Below, in pieces: positions 1 through 12,411 of a stretch of 64,000 bases of DNA. The number at the start of each line of letters is the position of its first letter. Positions within the stretch are counted from its first letter, which is position 1. The stretch lies in assembly GCF_007830155.1 (NCBI RefSeq), contig NZ_VLKY01000001.1, positions 454,278 to 518,277 of the forward strand, read 5' to 3'. The position numbers were made by a program, and so were the translations under genes. Source of the stretch: Pseudomonas duriflava. GTDB taxonomy: Bacteria; Pseudomonadota; Gammaproteobacteria; Pseudomonadales; Pseudomonadaceae. The notes beneath the pieces are model-generated. The model was not told the DNA's origin, did not search any database, and saw only the letters and a list, made by a program, of their open reading frames with translations.

Positions 1-482
<482 letters not shown>

Positions 483-580
483 CTATGGTAAAGCAAAATG
501 CACGGCAGAACGTCGGCTTCGGTTATCAACAAGGCAAGTTCAGGGCTCTATACTGAGCAGCTCGTTGAGTGAGAGCCTTT

Positions 581-1384
581 ATGAATATTGATCAGCAACG
601 CTTCGGTGGCATTACTCGCCTGTATGGTAATGAGGCGCTGGAGCGCTTAGCAGCCAGTCATGTAGCCGTTGTCGGAATTGGTGGCGTCGGTTCCTGGGCT
701 GCCGAGGCCCTGGCACGCAGTGGGGTAGGGCGAATTAGCCTGTTCGACCTGGATGATGTCTGCATTAGCAATACGAATCGTCAGATCCACGCGCTGGAAG
801 GGCAGATCGGCCGCGCCAAAGTTGATGTCATGGCGGAGCGTATCCGAGCCATTAGTCCGGCGTGCGCCGTGCATGCTGTGGCAGATTTTGTCACGCGAGA
901 AACCATGGCTGACTACATCACCAGCGATATTGACCTGGTGCTGGATTGTATCGACAGTGTCGCGTCCAAGGCGGCGCTGATTTCTTGGTGTAAGCGTCGC
1001 AAGATCAACATTATTACGACTGGTGGTGCAGGTGGTCAGATCGACCCTACCCAGATACAGATTGTTGATCTCAACCGCACTTACAATGATCCCTTGGCCT
1101 CGCGAGTGCGCTCGCTGCTGCGACGCGACTATGGATTTTCCCGTAATCCGACACGGCACTACAGTGTGCCTTGTGTGTTCTCTACTGAGCAGCTGCGCTA
1201 TCCCAAACCGGATGGTACGGTTTGTCAGGCTAAAGGCTTTGTGGGGGAGGGGGTACGGCTGGATTGTGCGGGCGGATTTGGTGCCGTGATGATGGTGACT
1301 GCCACGTTTGGCATGGTGGCAGCTGCCAAAGCGGTAGACAAGCTAATTGCAAAGCCCCTAAACCTAAAACAGTCTGACCCCTGA
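581..1384 (+). CDS. tcdA: tRNA threonylcarbamoyladenosine dehydratase
   Basis: TcdA (CsdL/YgdL) is an E1-like ThiF/MoeB-family ATP-dependent enzyme that cyclises t6A37 of ANN-decoding tRNAs to the hydantoin form ct6A. The protein of 267 residues opens with the family sequence QQRFGGITRLYG, followed by the nucleotide-binding loop VGIGGVGS at about residues 31-38 and the DCIDS segment near the middle. A GTG at 569 is in frame, but the ATG at 581 is preferred because it gives the usual family N-terminus and has GAGAG five bases upstream. It converges on mltF. The product of tsaB in this window belongs to the t6A pathway that supplies its substrate. Confidence 0.93.
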   Translation: MNIDQQRFGGITRLYGNEALERLAASHVAVVGIGGVGSWAAEALARSGVGRISLFDLDDVCISNTNRQIHALEGQIGRAKVDVMAERIRAISPACAVHAVADFVTRETMADYITSDIDLVLDCIDSVASKAALISWCKRRKINIITTGGAGGQIDPTQIQIVDLNRTYNDPLASRVRSLLRRDYGFSRNPTRHYSVPCVFSTEQLRYPKPDGTVCQAKGFVGEGVRLDCAGGFGAVMMVTATFGMVAAAKAVDKLIAKPLNLKQSDP

Positions 1385-1403
1385 ATTAGCAGGTGAGCAA
1401 GGA

Positions 1404-3026
<1,623 letters not shown>

Positions 3027-3027
3027 C

Positions 3028-3033
3028 TAGAAT
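3028..3033 (+). promoter_or_regulatory. Candidate -10 element for purL
   Basis: TAGAAT sits about 40 bases before the purL start in the mltF-purL divergent region. The matching -35 position (GTGTCT) is poor, so this is only a candidate. No other regulatory element was recognised in the 180-base gap. Confidence 0.3.
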
Positions 3034-3074
3034 ATGCAGCCCCGAAATTCCCCTAGCCCCGAGGCTGTCCTACG

Positions 3075-6000
3075 ATGCTGATCCTGCGCGGCGCTCCCGC
3101 TCTCTCTTCATTTCGTCACGGCAAACTGCTCGACCAACTAACCCGCAAGGTGGCGGGCGTTACCGGCCTTTACGCCGAATTCGCTCACTTCGCCGAAGTG
3201 GTTGGCACCCTCACCGATGACGAGGAGCGCGTACTTGAACGCCTGCTCAAATATGGTCCGAGTGTGCCCGTTCAGGAGCCGGCCGGTCGCCTGTTCCTGG
3301 TAGTGCCGCGTTTCGGCACCATTTCGCCCTGGTCCAGCAAGGCGACCGATATCGCTCATAACTGCGGCCTTGCCAAAGTCGAGCGAATCGAACGCGGTAT
3401 TGCTTATTACGTGGCCGGTAGCTTCTCAGAAAGCGATACACAGGCCCTTGCAGCTCTTCTGCATGACCGCATGACCCAGCTCGTATTGAGCGGACTGGAT
3501 GAAGCCGAGGGGCTTTTTAGTCATGCTACCCCCAAACAGTTGACTGCAATCGATATCCTTGGTGGTGGTCGTGCTGCGCTGGAGGCTGCCAATGTAACCC
3601 TGGGTCTGGCGTTGGCTGATGATGAAATCGATTATCTGGTTAGCAGCTTTACCAGCCTAGGGCGCAATCCGCACGACATCGAGTTGATGATGTTCGCCCA
3701 GGCAAACTCTGAGCACTGTCGTCATAAGATCTTTAATGCCAGCTGGGATATCGATGGCGAAAGCCAGGAAAAGTCCTTGTTTGGCATGATCAAGAACACT
3801 TATGAAATGAATCGTGAAGGAGTTCTGTCCGCATACAAGGATAATGCTGCCGTCATCGAGGGCTTTACGGCGGGCCGCTTCTACCCTGATCCGGAAACGC
3901 GGCAGTACAGCGCGAATCAGGAGCCGGTTCATATCCTGATGAAGGTGGAAACGCATAACCACCCAACTGCAATCGCTCCGTTCCCTGGCGCGTCTACCGG
4001 CTCGGGCGGCGAGATCCGCGATGAGGGTGCGACTGGTCGTGGTGCCAAGCCAAAGGCAGGCCTGACGGGCTTCACCGTCTCCAATTTGAACATTCCTGGT
4101 TTCGAGCAGCCTTGGGAAAAAGCCTATGGCAAGCCCGAGCGCATCGTGACGCCGTTGGACATTATGATCGAAGGCCCACTGGGCGGTGCTGCGTTCAACA
4201 ACGAGTTTGGCCGTCCGGCGCTGGCAGGTTACTTCCGTACTTTCGAGCAGGCGGTTGAAACTCCGCGGGGCGAAGAAGTCCGGGGTTACCATAAGCCAAT
4301 CATGCTGGCCGGCGGCATGGGTAATATCCGCGCCGATCATGTGCAGAAAGGCGATATCTCGGTGGGCGGCAAGCTGATTGTCCTGGGTGGTCCAGCCATG
4401 CTGATTGGCCTGGGCGGCGGTGCGGCTTCGTCGATGTCTACAGGTACAAGCTCTGCGGACTTGGATTTCGCCTCGGTACAGCGCGAAAACCCTGAGATGG
4501 AGCGTCGCTGTCAGGAGGTGATCGACCGCTGCTGGCAGATGGGTGATAAGAACCCCATCACCTTCATTCATGACGTAGGTGCGGGCGGTCTGTCCAATGC
4601 CTTCCCGGAACTGGTCAACGATGCTGGTCGTGGCGGTCGTTTCGAGCTGCGTAACGTGCCGAACGATGAACCCGGCATGAGCCCATTGGAGATCTGGTGT
4701 AACGAGTCTCAGGAACGCTATGTGCTTTCCGTGGACGCTGAGAATTTCGAAACCTTCAAGGCTATCTGTGAGCGCGAGCGCTGCCCGTTTGCGGTCGTTG
4801 GCGAGGCCACTGAAGAGCGTCGTCTTACCGTGGCCGATAGTCACTTTGAAAACAATGCTGTCGATATGCCGCTGGATGTCCTTTTAGGCAAGCCGCCGCG
4901 CATGCATCGCTCGGCTATCCGAGAGGAAGCGTTAGGTGATGATTTTGACGGGGCAGGACTGGACCTCACGGAAGCGGTTGAACGCGTTCTGCGCCATCCG
5001 GCTGTCGCTAGCAAAAGTTTCTTGATCACGATTGGCGATCGAACCATCACTGGCCTGGTAGCACGCGATCAGATGGTAGGCCCCTGGCAGGTTCCGGTAG
5101 CAGACTGCGCTGTAACGGCTACCAGCTATACCGTCTATACCGGTGAGGCCATGGCCATGGGCGAGCGTACTCCTTTGGCATTGCTGGATGCGCCAGCCTC
5201 TGGCCGCATGGCTGTGGGTGAAACGCTGACCAATATCGCGTCGGCTCGTATCGAGAAGATCAGCGATATCAAGCTGTCCGCTAACTGGATGGCTGCCGCG
5301 GGTCATCCGGGTGAAGACGCCCGCCTGTACGACACTGTAAAAGCAGTGGGCATGGAGCTGTGTCCAGCGCTGGGTATCACTATTCCAGTGGGCAAGGACT
5401 CTATGTCCATGAAGACGCGCTGGGAAGATAACGGTCAAGACAAGAGCGTGACCTCACCGCTGTCGTTGATCGTAACCGGCTTCGCCCCGGTTCAGGATAT
5501 TCGCCAGACCCTGACGCCTGAACTGCGTCTGGACAAAGGCGAGACTGATCTGATTTTGATCGACCTGGGCCGTGGACAGAACCGTCTGGGTGGCTCAATC
5601 CTGGCGCAGGTACATCAGAAGATGGGTCGCCTGGCTCCGGACGTTGATGACGCAGAAGACCTCAAGGCTTTCTTTGCGGTCATCCAAGGACTGAACAGAG
5701 ACGGCCTGGTCCTGTCCTATCATGACCGTTCCGATGGCGGCTTGATCACTACGCTGGTCGAAATGGCCTTTGCTGGCCATTGTGGTTTGGCGCTCAAGCT
5801 GGATGCGTTGGCAGCGACGCGCGATGAGCTGGTTCGTGCCTTGTTTGCCGAAGAGCTGGGTGCTGTGATTCAGGTACCGCAAGGCTTTACATCTGAGGTC
5901 TTGGCTCAGTTCAGTGCAGCTGGCCTTGAGGAGTGCGTGGCTGTTATTGGTCAGCCGGTCAATGGCTACGACGTTACTATTACGTACAACGAGCAGAGTG

Positions 6001-6974
6001 TATTCAAGGCGGAGCGCCGTTTGTTGCAACGCATCTGGAGCGAAACCAGTTACCAGATCCAACGCTTGCGTGACAATGCCGAGTGTGCTCAGCAGGAATA
6101 CGACGCGCTGCTGGAAGAAGATAATCCCGGTCTGACAGCTAAACTGAGTTTCGACCCGAACGATGATATCGCTGCTCCATACATCAAGACGGGTGTGCGT
6201 CCTCAGGTAGCCATCCTTCGCGAGCAAGGCGTCAACGGTCAGGTAGAGATGGCCGCGGCGTTCGACCGAGCAGGTTTTGCCTCGGTAGACGTGCACATGA
6301 GCGATATCCTGGCCGGTCGCGTCGACCTGAACAGCTTTAAAGGTGTAGTCGCCTGTGGTGGCTTCTCCTATGGAGACGTTTTAGGGGCTGGCGAGGGGTG
6401 GGCCAAGTCCATTCTATTTAATGCCCGGGCTCGGGATGCGTTCCAGCAATTTTTCGAACGTACTGACAGTTTCACACTAGGCGTTTGCAATGGCTGCCAG
6501 ATGGTATCCAACTTGCGTGAGCTGGTGCCGGGAAGTGAGTTCTGGCCTCGCTTCGTGCGTAATCGCTCGGAGCAGTTCGAGGCGCGTATCGCCATGCTGC
6601 AGGTACAGGAGTCGCCGTCTCTGTTCTTTGCAGGAATGGCAGGCTCTCGTATGCCTATAGCTATTGCTCATGGTGAAGGTCATGCTGAGTACAAAGATGC
6701 CGCTGCGCTGCAAGCGTCGGACGCCTCGGGCACTGTGTCGTTACGCTTTGTCGACAACCACGGACGTGTGACCGAGACCTATCCAGCGAATCCCAATGGC
6801 TCGCCGCTGGGTATTACCGGCTTAACCAGCCGCGACGGTCGCGTCACTGTCATGATGCCGCACCCTGAGCGTGTCTTCCGTGCGGTTCAGAACTCGTGGA
6901 TTCCACGCGACTGGCAGGGCGAAGATGGCGGTTGGATGCGTATGTTCCGTAACGCACGTGTCTGGGTCGATTAA
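3075..6974 (+). CDS. purL: Phosphoribosylformylglycinamidine synthase, single-chain type
   Basis: PurL converts FGAR, glutamine and ATP to FGAM in the fourth step of purine synthesis. The 1299-residue length is that of the large gammaproteobacterial enzyme. In order it has a PurS-like N-terminal domain, a linker, two AIRS-type ATP-binding halves ([17 protein letters not shown]; later [11 protein letters not shown]) and a C-terminal class I glutaminase. The glutaminase nucleophile is the first Cys of LGVCNGCQM at about residue 1138, with the triad His/Glu in MPHPERV near the C-terminus. The ATG at 3075 gives the usual [14 protein letters not shown] start. A long antisense reading frame inside the gene is a codon-bias shadow. 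Confidence 0.97.
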   Translation: MLILRGAPALSSFRHGKLLDQLTRKVAGVTGLYAEFAHFAEVVGTLTDDEERVLERLLKYGPSVPVQEPAGRLFLVVPRFGTISPWSSKATDIAHNCGLAKVERIERGIAYYVAGSFSESDTQALAALLHDRMTQLVLSGLDEAEGLFSHATPKQLTAIDILGGGRAALEAANVTLGLALADDEIDYLVSSFTSLGRNPHDIELMMFAQANSEHCRHKIFNASWDIDGESQEKSLFGMIKNTYEMNREGVLSAYKDNAAVIEGFTAGRFYPDPETRQYSANQEPVHILMKVETHNHPTAIAPFPGASTGSGGEIRDEGATGRGAKPKAGLTGFTVSNLNIPGFEQPWEKAYGKPERIVTPLDIMIEGPLGGAAFNNEFGRPALAGYFRTFEQAVETPRGEEVRGYHKPIMLAGGMGNIRADHVQKGDISVGGKLIVLGGPAMLIGLGGGAASSMSTGTSSADLDFASVQRENPEMERRCQEVIDRCWQMGDKNPITFIHDVGAGGLSNAFPELVNDAGRGGRFELRNVPNDEPGMSPLEIWCNESQERYVLSVDAENFETFKAICERERCPFAVVGEATEERRLTVADSHFENNAVDMPLDVLLGKPPRMHRSAIREEALGDDFDGAGLDLTEAVERVLRHPAVASKSFLITIGDRTITGLVARDQMVGPWQVPVADCAVTATSYTVYTGEAMAMGERTPLALLDAPASGRMAVGETLTNIASARIEKISDIKLSANWMAAAGHPGEDARLYDTVKAVGMELCPALGITIPVGKDSMSMKTRWEDNGQDKSVTSPLSLIVTGFAPVQDIRQTLTPELRLDKGETDLILIDLGRGQNRLGGSILAQVHQKMGRLAPDVDDAEDLKAFFAVIQGLNRDGLVLSYHDRSDGGLITTLVEMAFAGHCGLALKLDALAATRDELVRALFAEELGAVIQVPQGFTSEVLAQFSAAGLEECVAVIGQPVNGYDVTITYNEQSVFKAERRLLQRIWSETSYQIQRLRDNAECAQQEYDALLEEDNPGLTAKLSFDPNDDIAAPYIKTGVRPQVAILREQGVNGQVEMAAAFDRAGFASVDVHMSDILAGRVDLNSFKGVVACGGFSYGDVLGAGEGWAKSILFNARARDAFQQFFERTDSFTLGVCNGCQMVSNLRELVPGSEFWPRFVRNRSEQFEARIAMLQVQESPSLFFAGMAGSRMPIAIAHGEGHAEYKDAAALQASDASGTVSLRFVDNHGRVTETYPANPNGSPLGITGLTSRDGRVTVMMPHPERVFRAVQNSWIPRDWQGEDGGWMRMFRNARVWVD

Positions 6975-7010
6975 GACCTGCTCGTGTTCACCTTGTTAAT
7001 GTGAGCGATT

Positions 7011-7050
7011 GCCCTCCGTGACGATTAAATTGTCCCGGGGGGCTTTTCTT
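7011..7050 (+). terminator. Probable rho-independent terminator of purL
   Basis: An imperfect inverted repeat opens with GCCCTCC and closes with GGGGGGC, followed by TTTTCTTT. It lies about 35 bases after the purL stop, in the right place and orientation to end that transcript. Confidence 0.6.
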
Positions 7051-7138
7051 TGAAGGAATATCGTTAGAATTCATAAAAAAAAGCGGCACCCTTTCGGGGT
7101 ATCTTGTCTCGAAAGCCGTCTGTCCGTGGAGAGCCTTA

Positions 7139-7456
7139 ATGTACAAGCTGTGTTTTTATGTGCCTGACAGCCATTTGGACGCTGTAAAGACCGCCGTTTT
7201 CGAAGTGGGTGCAGGGCGGATCGGTAATTACGACAGTTGTTGTTGGCAAGTGCTCGGTCAGGGGCAGTTCCGTCCTTTGCAAGGCAGTCGCCCTTATTTA
7301 GGGCAGGCTGGCTGGGTCGAAACTGTACCGGAATGGAAAGTAGAGATGGTATGTGACGACACCGTGATTCACGATGCCGTCAAGGCCTTGAAAAAAGCAC
7401 ACCCTTACGAAGTGCCAGCGTTCGATGTCTGGCGTTTAACTGATATGGCTTTTTAG
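7139..7456 (+). CDS. YqfO-type (NIF3 insert-domain) small protein
   Basis: This 105-residue protein matches the stand-alone version of the PII/CutA-like domain found inserted in NIF3-family proteins such as YqfO. Visible family features are the start MYKLCFYVPDSHLDAVK, the GAGRIGNYDSCCWQ segment, the GQFRPLQGSRPYLG loop and the HPYEVPAFDVW ending. Its biochemical role is unknown; a metal- or ligand-binding sensor is only inferred from the fold. It follows purL as a separate unit and converges, four bases apart, on the L,D-transpeptidase gene. Confidence 0.8.
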   Translation: MYKLCFYVPDSHLDAVKTAVFEVGAGRIGNYDSCCWQVLGQGQFRPLQGSRPYLGQAGWVETVPEWKVEMVCDDTVIHDAVKALKKAHPYEVPAFDVWRLTDMAF

Positions 7457-7459
7457 ATG

Positions 7460-7972
7460 TCAGGGTTGGATTTCAATTAGCGTGCCATCCTTGACCAATG
7501 TCCATACTTCTTGCATGTCCGCATTAGTCAAGGCGATGCAGCCGTTCGTCCAGTTGAGCGATGAAAAATACCATTCTGGATATTCCTCATCCAAAGGGGT
7601 GCCATGGATCATGATCATGTTGCCAGGCGGTACGCCTTGCTCCTTGGCGCGAGCCACATCCCGGGCGTTGGGATAGGAAATGTGCATGGCCAAATTGTAC
7701 TTATCACTTTTCTTGCGCCAGTCAATCCAATAAAAGCCCTCTGGAGTTCTCTGGTCCCCTTCACGCAGTTTCGGTCCCTTTGGATATTTACCAAGTGAAA
7801 CCCGGTAGCTTTTGACGACATCTCCTTTGCTGAGCAGCTCCAGGCGGTTCTGGGATTTCACTACAAGTACCTTGTCGATGGTACGTCCACTAAGAGTAAC
7901 TGTTGTGCTTGCAGCGCCTAAGGTAGTGAATGCAAGACAATAAAAAGCGACCAGCCAATACATCCAGCGCAT
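7460..7972 (-). CDS. Exported L,D-transpeptidase (YkuD domain)
   Basis: The 170-residue protein carries an N-terminal signal peptide (about residues 1-20, cleavage near LGAAS) and one YkuD catalytic domain. The active-site signature is complete: His123 in MIMIHGTPL and the nucleophile Cys145 in WTNGCIALTN. Such enzymes crosslink peptidoglycan by 3-3 bonds or attach proteins to it in the periplasm; which of these applies cannot be told from sequence. The short form without LysM or PG-binding modules resembles the YafK/ErfK-like group. Start ATG at 7972. Confidence 0.88.
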   Translation of the reverse strand: MRWMYWLVAFYCLAFTTLGAASTTVTLSGRTIDKVLVVKSQNRLELLSKGDVVKSYRVSLGKYPKGPKLREGDQRTPEGFYWIDWRKKSDKYNLAMHISYPNARDVARAKEQGVPPGNMIMIHGTPLDEEYPEWYFSSLNWTNGCIALTNADMQEVWTLVKDGTLIEIQP

Positions 7973-8062
7973 GTGAAAAGTGATCCCCAGCTAAACGACT
8001 GCAATAAGCAGCCAAAGCACGTTGCTGTTTTATAAGTGTATAGGAATAGTTACGACTACTGA

Positions 8063-8605
8063 TCAGCGCTCTGGCATGGGAGCCATGCCTTCATGATGGA
8101 CACTGTAATAGCCGTTTCGCCGATCAGCGAAATAGCATTCTAGGGTACGTGCAATAGCTGGGAAAGCAAGTGACGACCAAGGGATATCGGCTTCCTCAAA
8201 AAGAGCAGTTTCCAGGCTTTCTTCGCCCGTCCCGAAAAGGCCGTCTCGCAGTTCTCCTCGGAAAAGCATATACACCTGGTTGATATGAGGCAGGTCGAAC
8301 AAAGCATACAGTTGTAGGTTGATCACCTGAGCGCAAGCTTCTTCCCGGGTTTCTCGAGCTGCCGCCTGCTCGATGGTTTCTCCATTTTCCATAAAGCCGG
8401 CTGGTAACGTCCAAAAGCCTCGGCGTGGCTCAATTGCCCGACGGCACAGCAATATTTTGTTTTCCCAGATAGGTAAGCATCCTGCAACGATGCGAGGGTT
8501 TTGATAGTGCACAGTATGGCACTGTGTACATACATGACGAAGGCGCGAGTCCCCGGCAGGAATGCGTTGTGCTAGAGCGCCGCCGCAATAATTGCAGAAC
8601 TTCAT
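8063..8605 (-). CDS. Nudix hydrolase with zinc ribbon (NudC/ADP-ribose pyrophosphatase-like)
   Basis: The 180-residue protein begins with a zinc-ribbon (Cys4, Cys7, Cys26, Cys29) followed by a Nudix domain. The Nudix box spans about residues 70-92 (GFMENGE, then RETREEAC). The usual Gly near the end of the box is Cys91 here, a small departure from the consensus. Substrate is probably a nucleoside diphosphate derivative such as NADH or ADP-ribose, inferred from the family only. The start at 8605 has GAGGAGG immediately upstream and gives the zinc-ribbon as N-terminus; longer in-frame extensions lack support. Divergent from the second Nudix gene. Confidence 0.85.
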   Translation of the reverse strand: MKFCNYCGGALAQRIPAGDSRLRHVCTQCHTVHYQNPRIVAGCLPIWENKILLCRRAIEPRRGFWTLPAGFMENGETIEQAAARETREEACAQVINLQLYALFDLPHINQVYMLFRGELRDGLFGTGEESLETALFEEADIPWSSLAFPAIARTLECYFADRRNGYYSVHHEGMAPMPER

Positions 8606-8722
8606 AATGCCTCCTCGGTAATCTCGCCATCTTGCGAGGTGCTTATTCAACGTGCAAGAGGGTTGGGCAAGCTGGATATTCCATGCCATGATGCTTGAAT
8701 GTAAGCGCGTGGAGAAAGCATC

Positions 8723-9313
8723 GTGGATGAATTGCTCCATCGATTGCGGAGCTATAAGCCGCGTCATCTGGAGATTGATCGTTCCTATCCGGAAGCCGCT
8801 GTGTTGCTGCCGATTATTCGTGGCGATGATCCAGAACTGGTACTGACATTACGTGCCAGCCATTTGTCTACCCATGGCGGAGAGGTGGCGCTACCAGGTG
8901 GCCGGCGCGATCCTGAAGACCCCAGCCTTATTCACACAGCTCTGCGTGAAGCCTATGAAGAAATTGGGCTACCGCCGGGGCTTGTCGAAGTTGTAGGGCC
9001 GCTGAGTCCATTGATTTCCCATTTCGGGATCAAGGTTACGCCGTATGTTGGCCTTATCCCTGAGTTTATAGATTACACACCCAATGACGCTGAGATTGCG
9101 GCTGTGTTTACGGTACCGCTAAGCTTTCTTTGTGAGGTGCCGCCCGATGTGACGCCTCGTATGGATGAGCAGGGTAGGTGTTGTTATGTTCCTAGTTATC
9201 AGTACGGGGAATACCGGATCTGGGGGCTTACGGCAGCCATTATCGTCGAGCTGGTCAATGTACTTTATGATGCAGATATCTCTCTGTATAAACCGCCAGG
9301 ACCGTTGTGCTAG
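8723..9313 (+). CDS. Nudix hydrolase, CoA pyrophosphatase type (NudL-like)
   Basis: This 196-residue protein has the CoA-pyrophosphatase (NuCoA) signature LTLRASHLSTHGGEVALPGG overlapping a standard Nudix box (GG at 59-60, REAYEEIG at 75-82). Members hydrolyse CoA to 3',5'-ADP and phosphopantetheine, a probable turnover function. The start is the GTG at 8723, with GGAGAAAG upstream. It is transcribed away from the zinc-ribbon Nudix gene, the two starts being 117 bases apart. Downstream, 96 bases separate it from the DUF1289 gene. Confidence 0.87.
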   Translation: MDELLHRLRSYKPRHLEIDRSYPEAAVLLPIIRGDDPELVLTLRASHLSTHGGEVALPGGRRDPEDPSLIHTALREAYEEIGLPPGLVEVVGPLSPLISHFGIKVTPYVGLIPEFIDYTPNDAEIAAVFTVPLSFLCEVPPDVTPRMDEQGRCCYVPSYQYGEYRIWGLTAAIIVELVNVLYDADISLYKPPGPLC

Positions 9314-9409
9314 TTCACGCTCTTTAAATGAGTGAAAGGCTGGTAGGTTTGGCGAGCGGAGCGAAAGCAAAATGTGCACAATGCCGCCCTGATGTCCGAG
9401 AGCTGAAGC

Positions 9410-9604
9410 ATGTCCAACAAAGAGGAAAAGCCGGTTCGTTCGCCCTGTGTTCAGGTCTGCCTGCTAGATGAGGCTGATATTTGTACGGGATGCCAGCGAA
9501 CTGCCCAGGAAATTTCCTATTGGGGGCGCATGACTAACGCCGAGCGGCGTGAGACCTTGCAGCGTTGCGATGAGCGTGCACGTGCAGCCGGGCTCTATTT
9601 CTAA
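9410..9604 (+). CDS. DUF1289 small cysteine protein
   Basis: The 64-residue protein belongs to DUF1289: Cys13, Cys17, Cys25 and Cys28 are arranged as PCVxxC...CxGC, with a further Cys near residue 52. A metal or Fe-S site is suggested by the pattern, but no function is established. It lies 30 bases before purT and may be co-transcribed with it. Confidence 0.85.
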   Translation: MSNKEEKPVRSPCVQVCLLDEADICTGCQRTAQEISYWGRMTNAERRETLQRCDERARAAGLYF

Positions 9605-9634
9605 CGCACCATAACCTGTATTTGAGGAGCCTAC

Positions 9635-10816
9635 ATGACCCGAATCGGAACTCCATTATCCCCTACGGCAACACGCGTTCTGTTGTGTGGCTCTGGTGAG
9701 CTCGGCAAGGAAGTCGTGATCGAGTTACAACGCCTGGGTGTGGAGGTCATTGCTGTCGATCGTTATGCAAGTGCGCCTGCAATGCAGGTCGCTCATCGCA
9801 GTCATGTCATTAATATGCTCGATGGTGTGGCGTTGCGTGCCGTAATCGAGCAGGAGAAGCCACACTATATCGTGCCGGAAATCGAGGCTATTGCTACAGC
9901 TACTTTGGTTGAGCTGGAGAGCGAAGGCTATACCGTGGTGCCAACAGCCCGGGCCGCACAGTTAACTATGAATCGTGAAGGCATTCGTCGCCTGGCTGCC
10001 GAAGAGTTGAGGGTTCCAACGTCGCCTTACCATTTTGCCGATACGTTTGAAGAGTATGCGGCTGCGGTTGCCTCTGTAGGAATGCCTTGCGTAGTCAAGC
10101 CGATCATGAGCTCCTCCGGGAAAGGGCAGAGCGTTATCAAAAGCCAGGATGATATCCAGGCGGCTTGGGACTATGCGCAAGAAGGTGGTCGTGCAGGTAA
10201 GGGACGCGTTATAGTCGAAGGCTTCGTCGACTTCGATTATGAAATTACACTGCTAACAGTGCGGCATGTTGACGGTACGTCTTTTTGTGAACCTATCGGA
10301 CACCGTCAGGTAAAAGGAGATTACCACGAGTCTTGGCAGCCGCAGGCTATGAGCCCCAAAGCCTTGGCTGAATCCGAGCGCATTGCCAAGGCGGTGACCG
10401 AAGCGTTGGGTGGCCGTGGACTTTTTGGAGTAGAGCTATTCATCAAGGGTGACGAAGTCTGGTTTAGTGAAGTGTCGCCGCGGCCCCATGATACTGGATT
10501 AGTTACGCTTATCTCCCAGGATCTGTCTGAGTTCGCTTTGCATGCACGGGCCATCCTAGGGCTGCCTATTCCTGTTATTCGCCAATTCGGCCCCGCTGCC
10601 TCTGCGGTACTGCTGGTTGAAGGAAATTCCACTCAAGCGCAATTCGGTAATTTGCAGGCAGCCTTGAGTGAGCCGGACACCTCGCTACGCCTGTTCGGCA
10701 AGCCTGAAGTAGCTGGGCAGCGTCGCATGGGGGTGGCCTTGGCGCGAGATGCGTCTATCGAGGCGGCCCGCCGTAAGGCTGTTGCTGTTTCTCAGGCTAT
10801 TGACGTAAGCCTGTAA
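9635..10816 (+). CDS. purT: Formate-dependent phosphoribosylglycinamide formyltransferase
   Basis: PurT makes formyl-GAR from GAR, ATP and formate, the folate-independent route for purine step three; its product feeds directly into the PurL reaction encoded upstream. The 393-residue protein has the ATP-grasp architecture: N-terminal [12 protein letters not shown], the MSSSGKGQS phosphate-binding loop, and the metal-binding region [26 protein letters not shown] stretch precedes the ATG at 9635. Length and sequence are normal for the family. Confidence 0.96.
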   Translation: MTRIGTPLSPTATRVLLCGSGELGKEVVIELQRLGVEVIAVDRYASAPAMQVAHRSHVINMLDGVALRAVIEQEKPHYIVPEIEAIATATLVELESEGYTVVPTARAAQLTMNREGIRRLAAEELRVPTSPYHFADTFEEYAAAVASVGMPCVVKPIMSSSGKGQSVIKSQDDIQAAWDYAQEGGRAGKGRVIVEGFVDFDYEITLLTVRHVDGTSFCEPIGHRQVKGDYHESWQPQAMSPKALAESERIAKAVTEALGGRGLFGVELFIKGDEVWFSEVSPRPHDTGLVTLISQDLSEFALHARAILGLPIPVIRQFGPAASAVLLVEGNSTQAQFGNLQAALSEPDTSLRLFGKPEVAGQRRMGVALARDASIEAARRKAVAVSQAIDVSL

Positions 10817-10828
10817 GCTTTCGATATG

Positions 10829-10853
10829 ACCTGGCTCTTGCCAAGAGCCAGGT
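10829..10853. terminator. Hairpin between purT and the MFS gene
   Basis: A perfect 11-base stem (ACCTGGCTCTT against AAGAGCCAGGT) with a 3-base loop stands in the 45-base gap between the convergent purT and transporter genes. Neither side has a good T-run, but position and symmetry suggest a shared bidirectional terminator. Confidence 0.6.
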
Positions 10854-10861
10854 TGCAATCT

Positions 10862-12172
10862 TCAAAGATCCTGGTCTCGGGTCTCTTTCAGGCACAATAT
10901 TGCGATAAGGCTGATTAGCGCGGCGGCCGATACATAACCTCCCACCCAGCTTAGGCCCCCCGTGTCCGCCAAGCGTTGCGCAATATAAGGCGCTACAGAT
11001 GCGCCCAGAATACCGCCCAGGTTATATGCTGCTGAAGCTCCGGTGTAACGCACAGAGGTCGGAAATATTTCTGGTAGGAATGCGCCCATGGGGGCGAAAG
11101 TCATTCCCATCAAGAACAATTCGAGGACAAGGAATAAGGCAACGCCTATGCTTGAGCCTTGGGTCAGTAGCGGCTCCATAGTAAATCCGGAAAGCAAGGC
11201 TGCTATAGCGCTGTAGGCTAGAACCGGTTTACGTCCGAAACGATCCGCCAGTCAAGCGGATAAGGGAGTCGCTAAGGCCATGAACACTACGGCAAAACAT
11301 AAGAGGCCCAGGAAGCGTTCACGGCTATAGCCTAGTGTTTTGACACCATAACTAAGCGAAAAGACTGTTGAGATATAAAACAGCGCATAGCACACCACCA
11401 TGGCTAAAGCTCCCAACAGCATAGGGCGCCAATGCTTGGTCAGGGCCTCGGTCAGAGGAAGGCGTACCTTTTCCTGGCGCGCCATGGCCTTGGCGAACAC
11501 AGGTGTTTCAGTAAGCTTGAGTCGGACATAGAGCCCTACCATTACTAAGGCAGCACTCAGGATGAAAGGAATGCGCCAGCCCCAATCCTTAAACTGCTCG
11601 TCAGTTAGTGTTAGGGCTAACGTGAGAAATAACCCATTGGCTGCAAGGAAGCCAATAGAAGGGCCTAATTGGGGAAACATGCCAAACCAGGCGCGCTTGT
11701 GTTTAGGTGCATTCTCAGTAGCCAGCAGCGCAGCTCCGCCCCATTCGCCGCCTAAGCCTAATCCTTGCGCAAACCGAAGGAGGCAAAGGAGTGCAGGTGC
11801 CCAGCCGCCAATACTGGCATAGCCAGGTAGCAAGCCGATCAGCGTGGTTGAAACGCCCATCAGCAAGAGCGAGGCAACCAGTGTGGATTTTCGCCCAATA
11901 CGATCACCGAAATGTCCGAACAGGGCTGAGCCCAAGGGGCGAGCCAAAAAAGCAATGCCAAAGGTAACGAATGCACTAAGTGTCTGAGCAATGGCCGATG
12001 TTTGTGGGAAAAATACGGGTCCAATGACCAGTGCGGCAGCCGTTGCGTAAACATAGAAATCATAGAACTCGATGGCAGTGCCGATAAAGCTGGCGGTTGC
12101 AACACGGGCTGGAGAGTTTGCAGGCACAGGCGTTGCTGTTTGTTCTGAAGTATAAGAAGCGGTGACAGTCAT
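10862..12172 (-). pseudogene. MFS transporter of the MHS (metabolite:H+ symporter) type, interrupted by one stop codon
   Basis: Read through, the frame encodes about 436 residues, the full length of an MHS-family symporter related to ShiA, KgtP and ProP. The N-terminal FIGTAIEFYDFYVYATA, the GHFGDRIGRKSTL loop 2-3 motif, GGEWGGAAL and the late PEIFPTSVRYTGASAAYNLGG are all present. A single TGA (minus-strand codon at 11254-11252) sits in a loop motif read as TPLSA-stop-LADRFGRKPVL, where a Trp would fit, so one TGG to TGA change explains it. Everything on both sides stays in frame and looks conserved, so the loss is recent, is a sequencing error, or the codon is read through. The substrate is unknown. 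Confidence 0.85.
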
Positions 12173-12411
12173 ATAGTGGCCCAGACAAATGTTGTTATAA
12201 GGTCTGGTTCGGTTGCGGAGTCCGGGTAGGAGGCAAGGCGATCATTCTGTGCGGATGCGAAACACGACCTGTTATAGAGGTGATCCATGCCGCAATAGGG
12301 TGGTTGGGGCAGGAACGCTTAGCTGGGTAAGCAATAAAGATTATGGACAAGCCTCGACTGGAGCATCAAGGCTTGTGAGTGGGAAAAGGCGAAAAATCAA
12401 TCGCTTTCTAG

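Noticed and set aside
3657..4844. A 395-codon open frame antisense to purL
   Set aside because: It mirrors the strongly biased purL frame, has no recognisable domain, no ribosome binding site logic and lies wholly inside a conserved essential gene.
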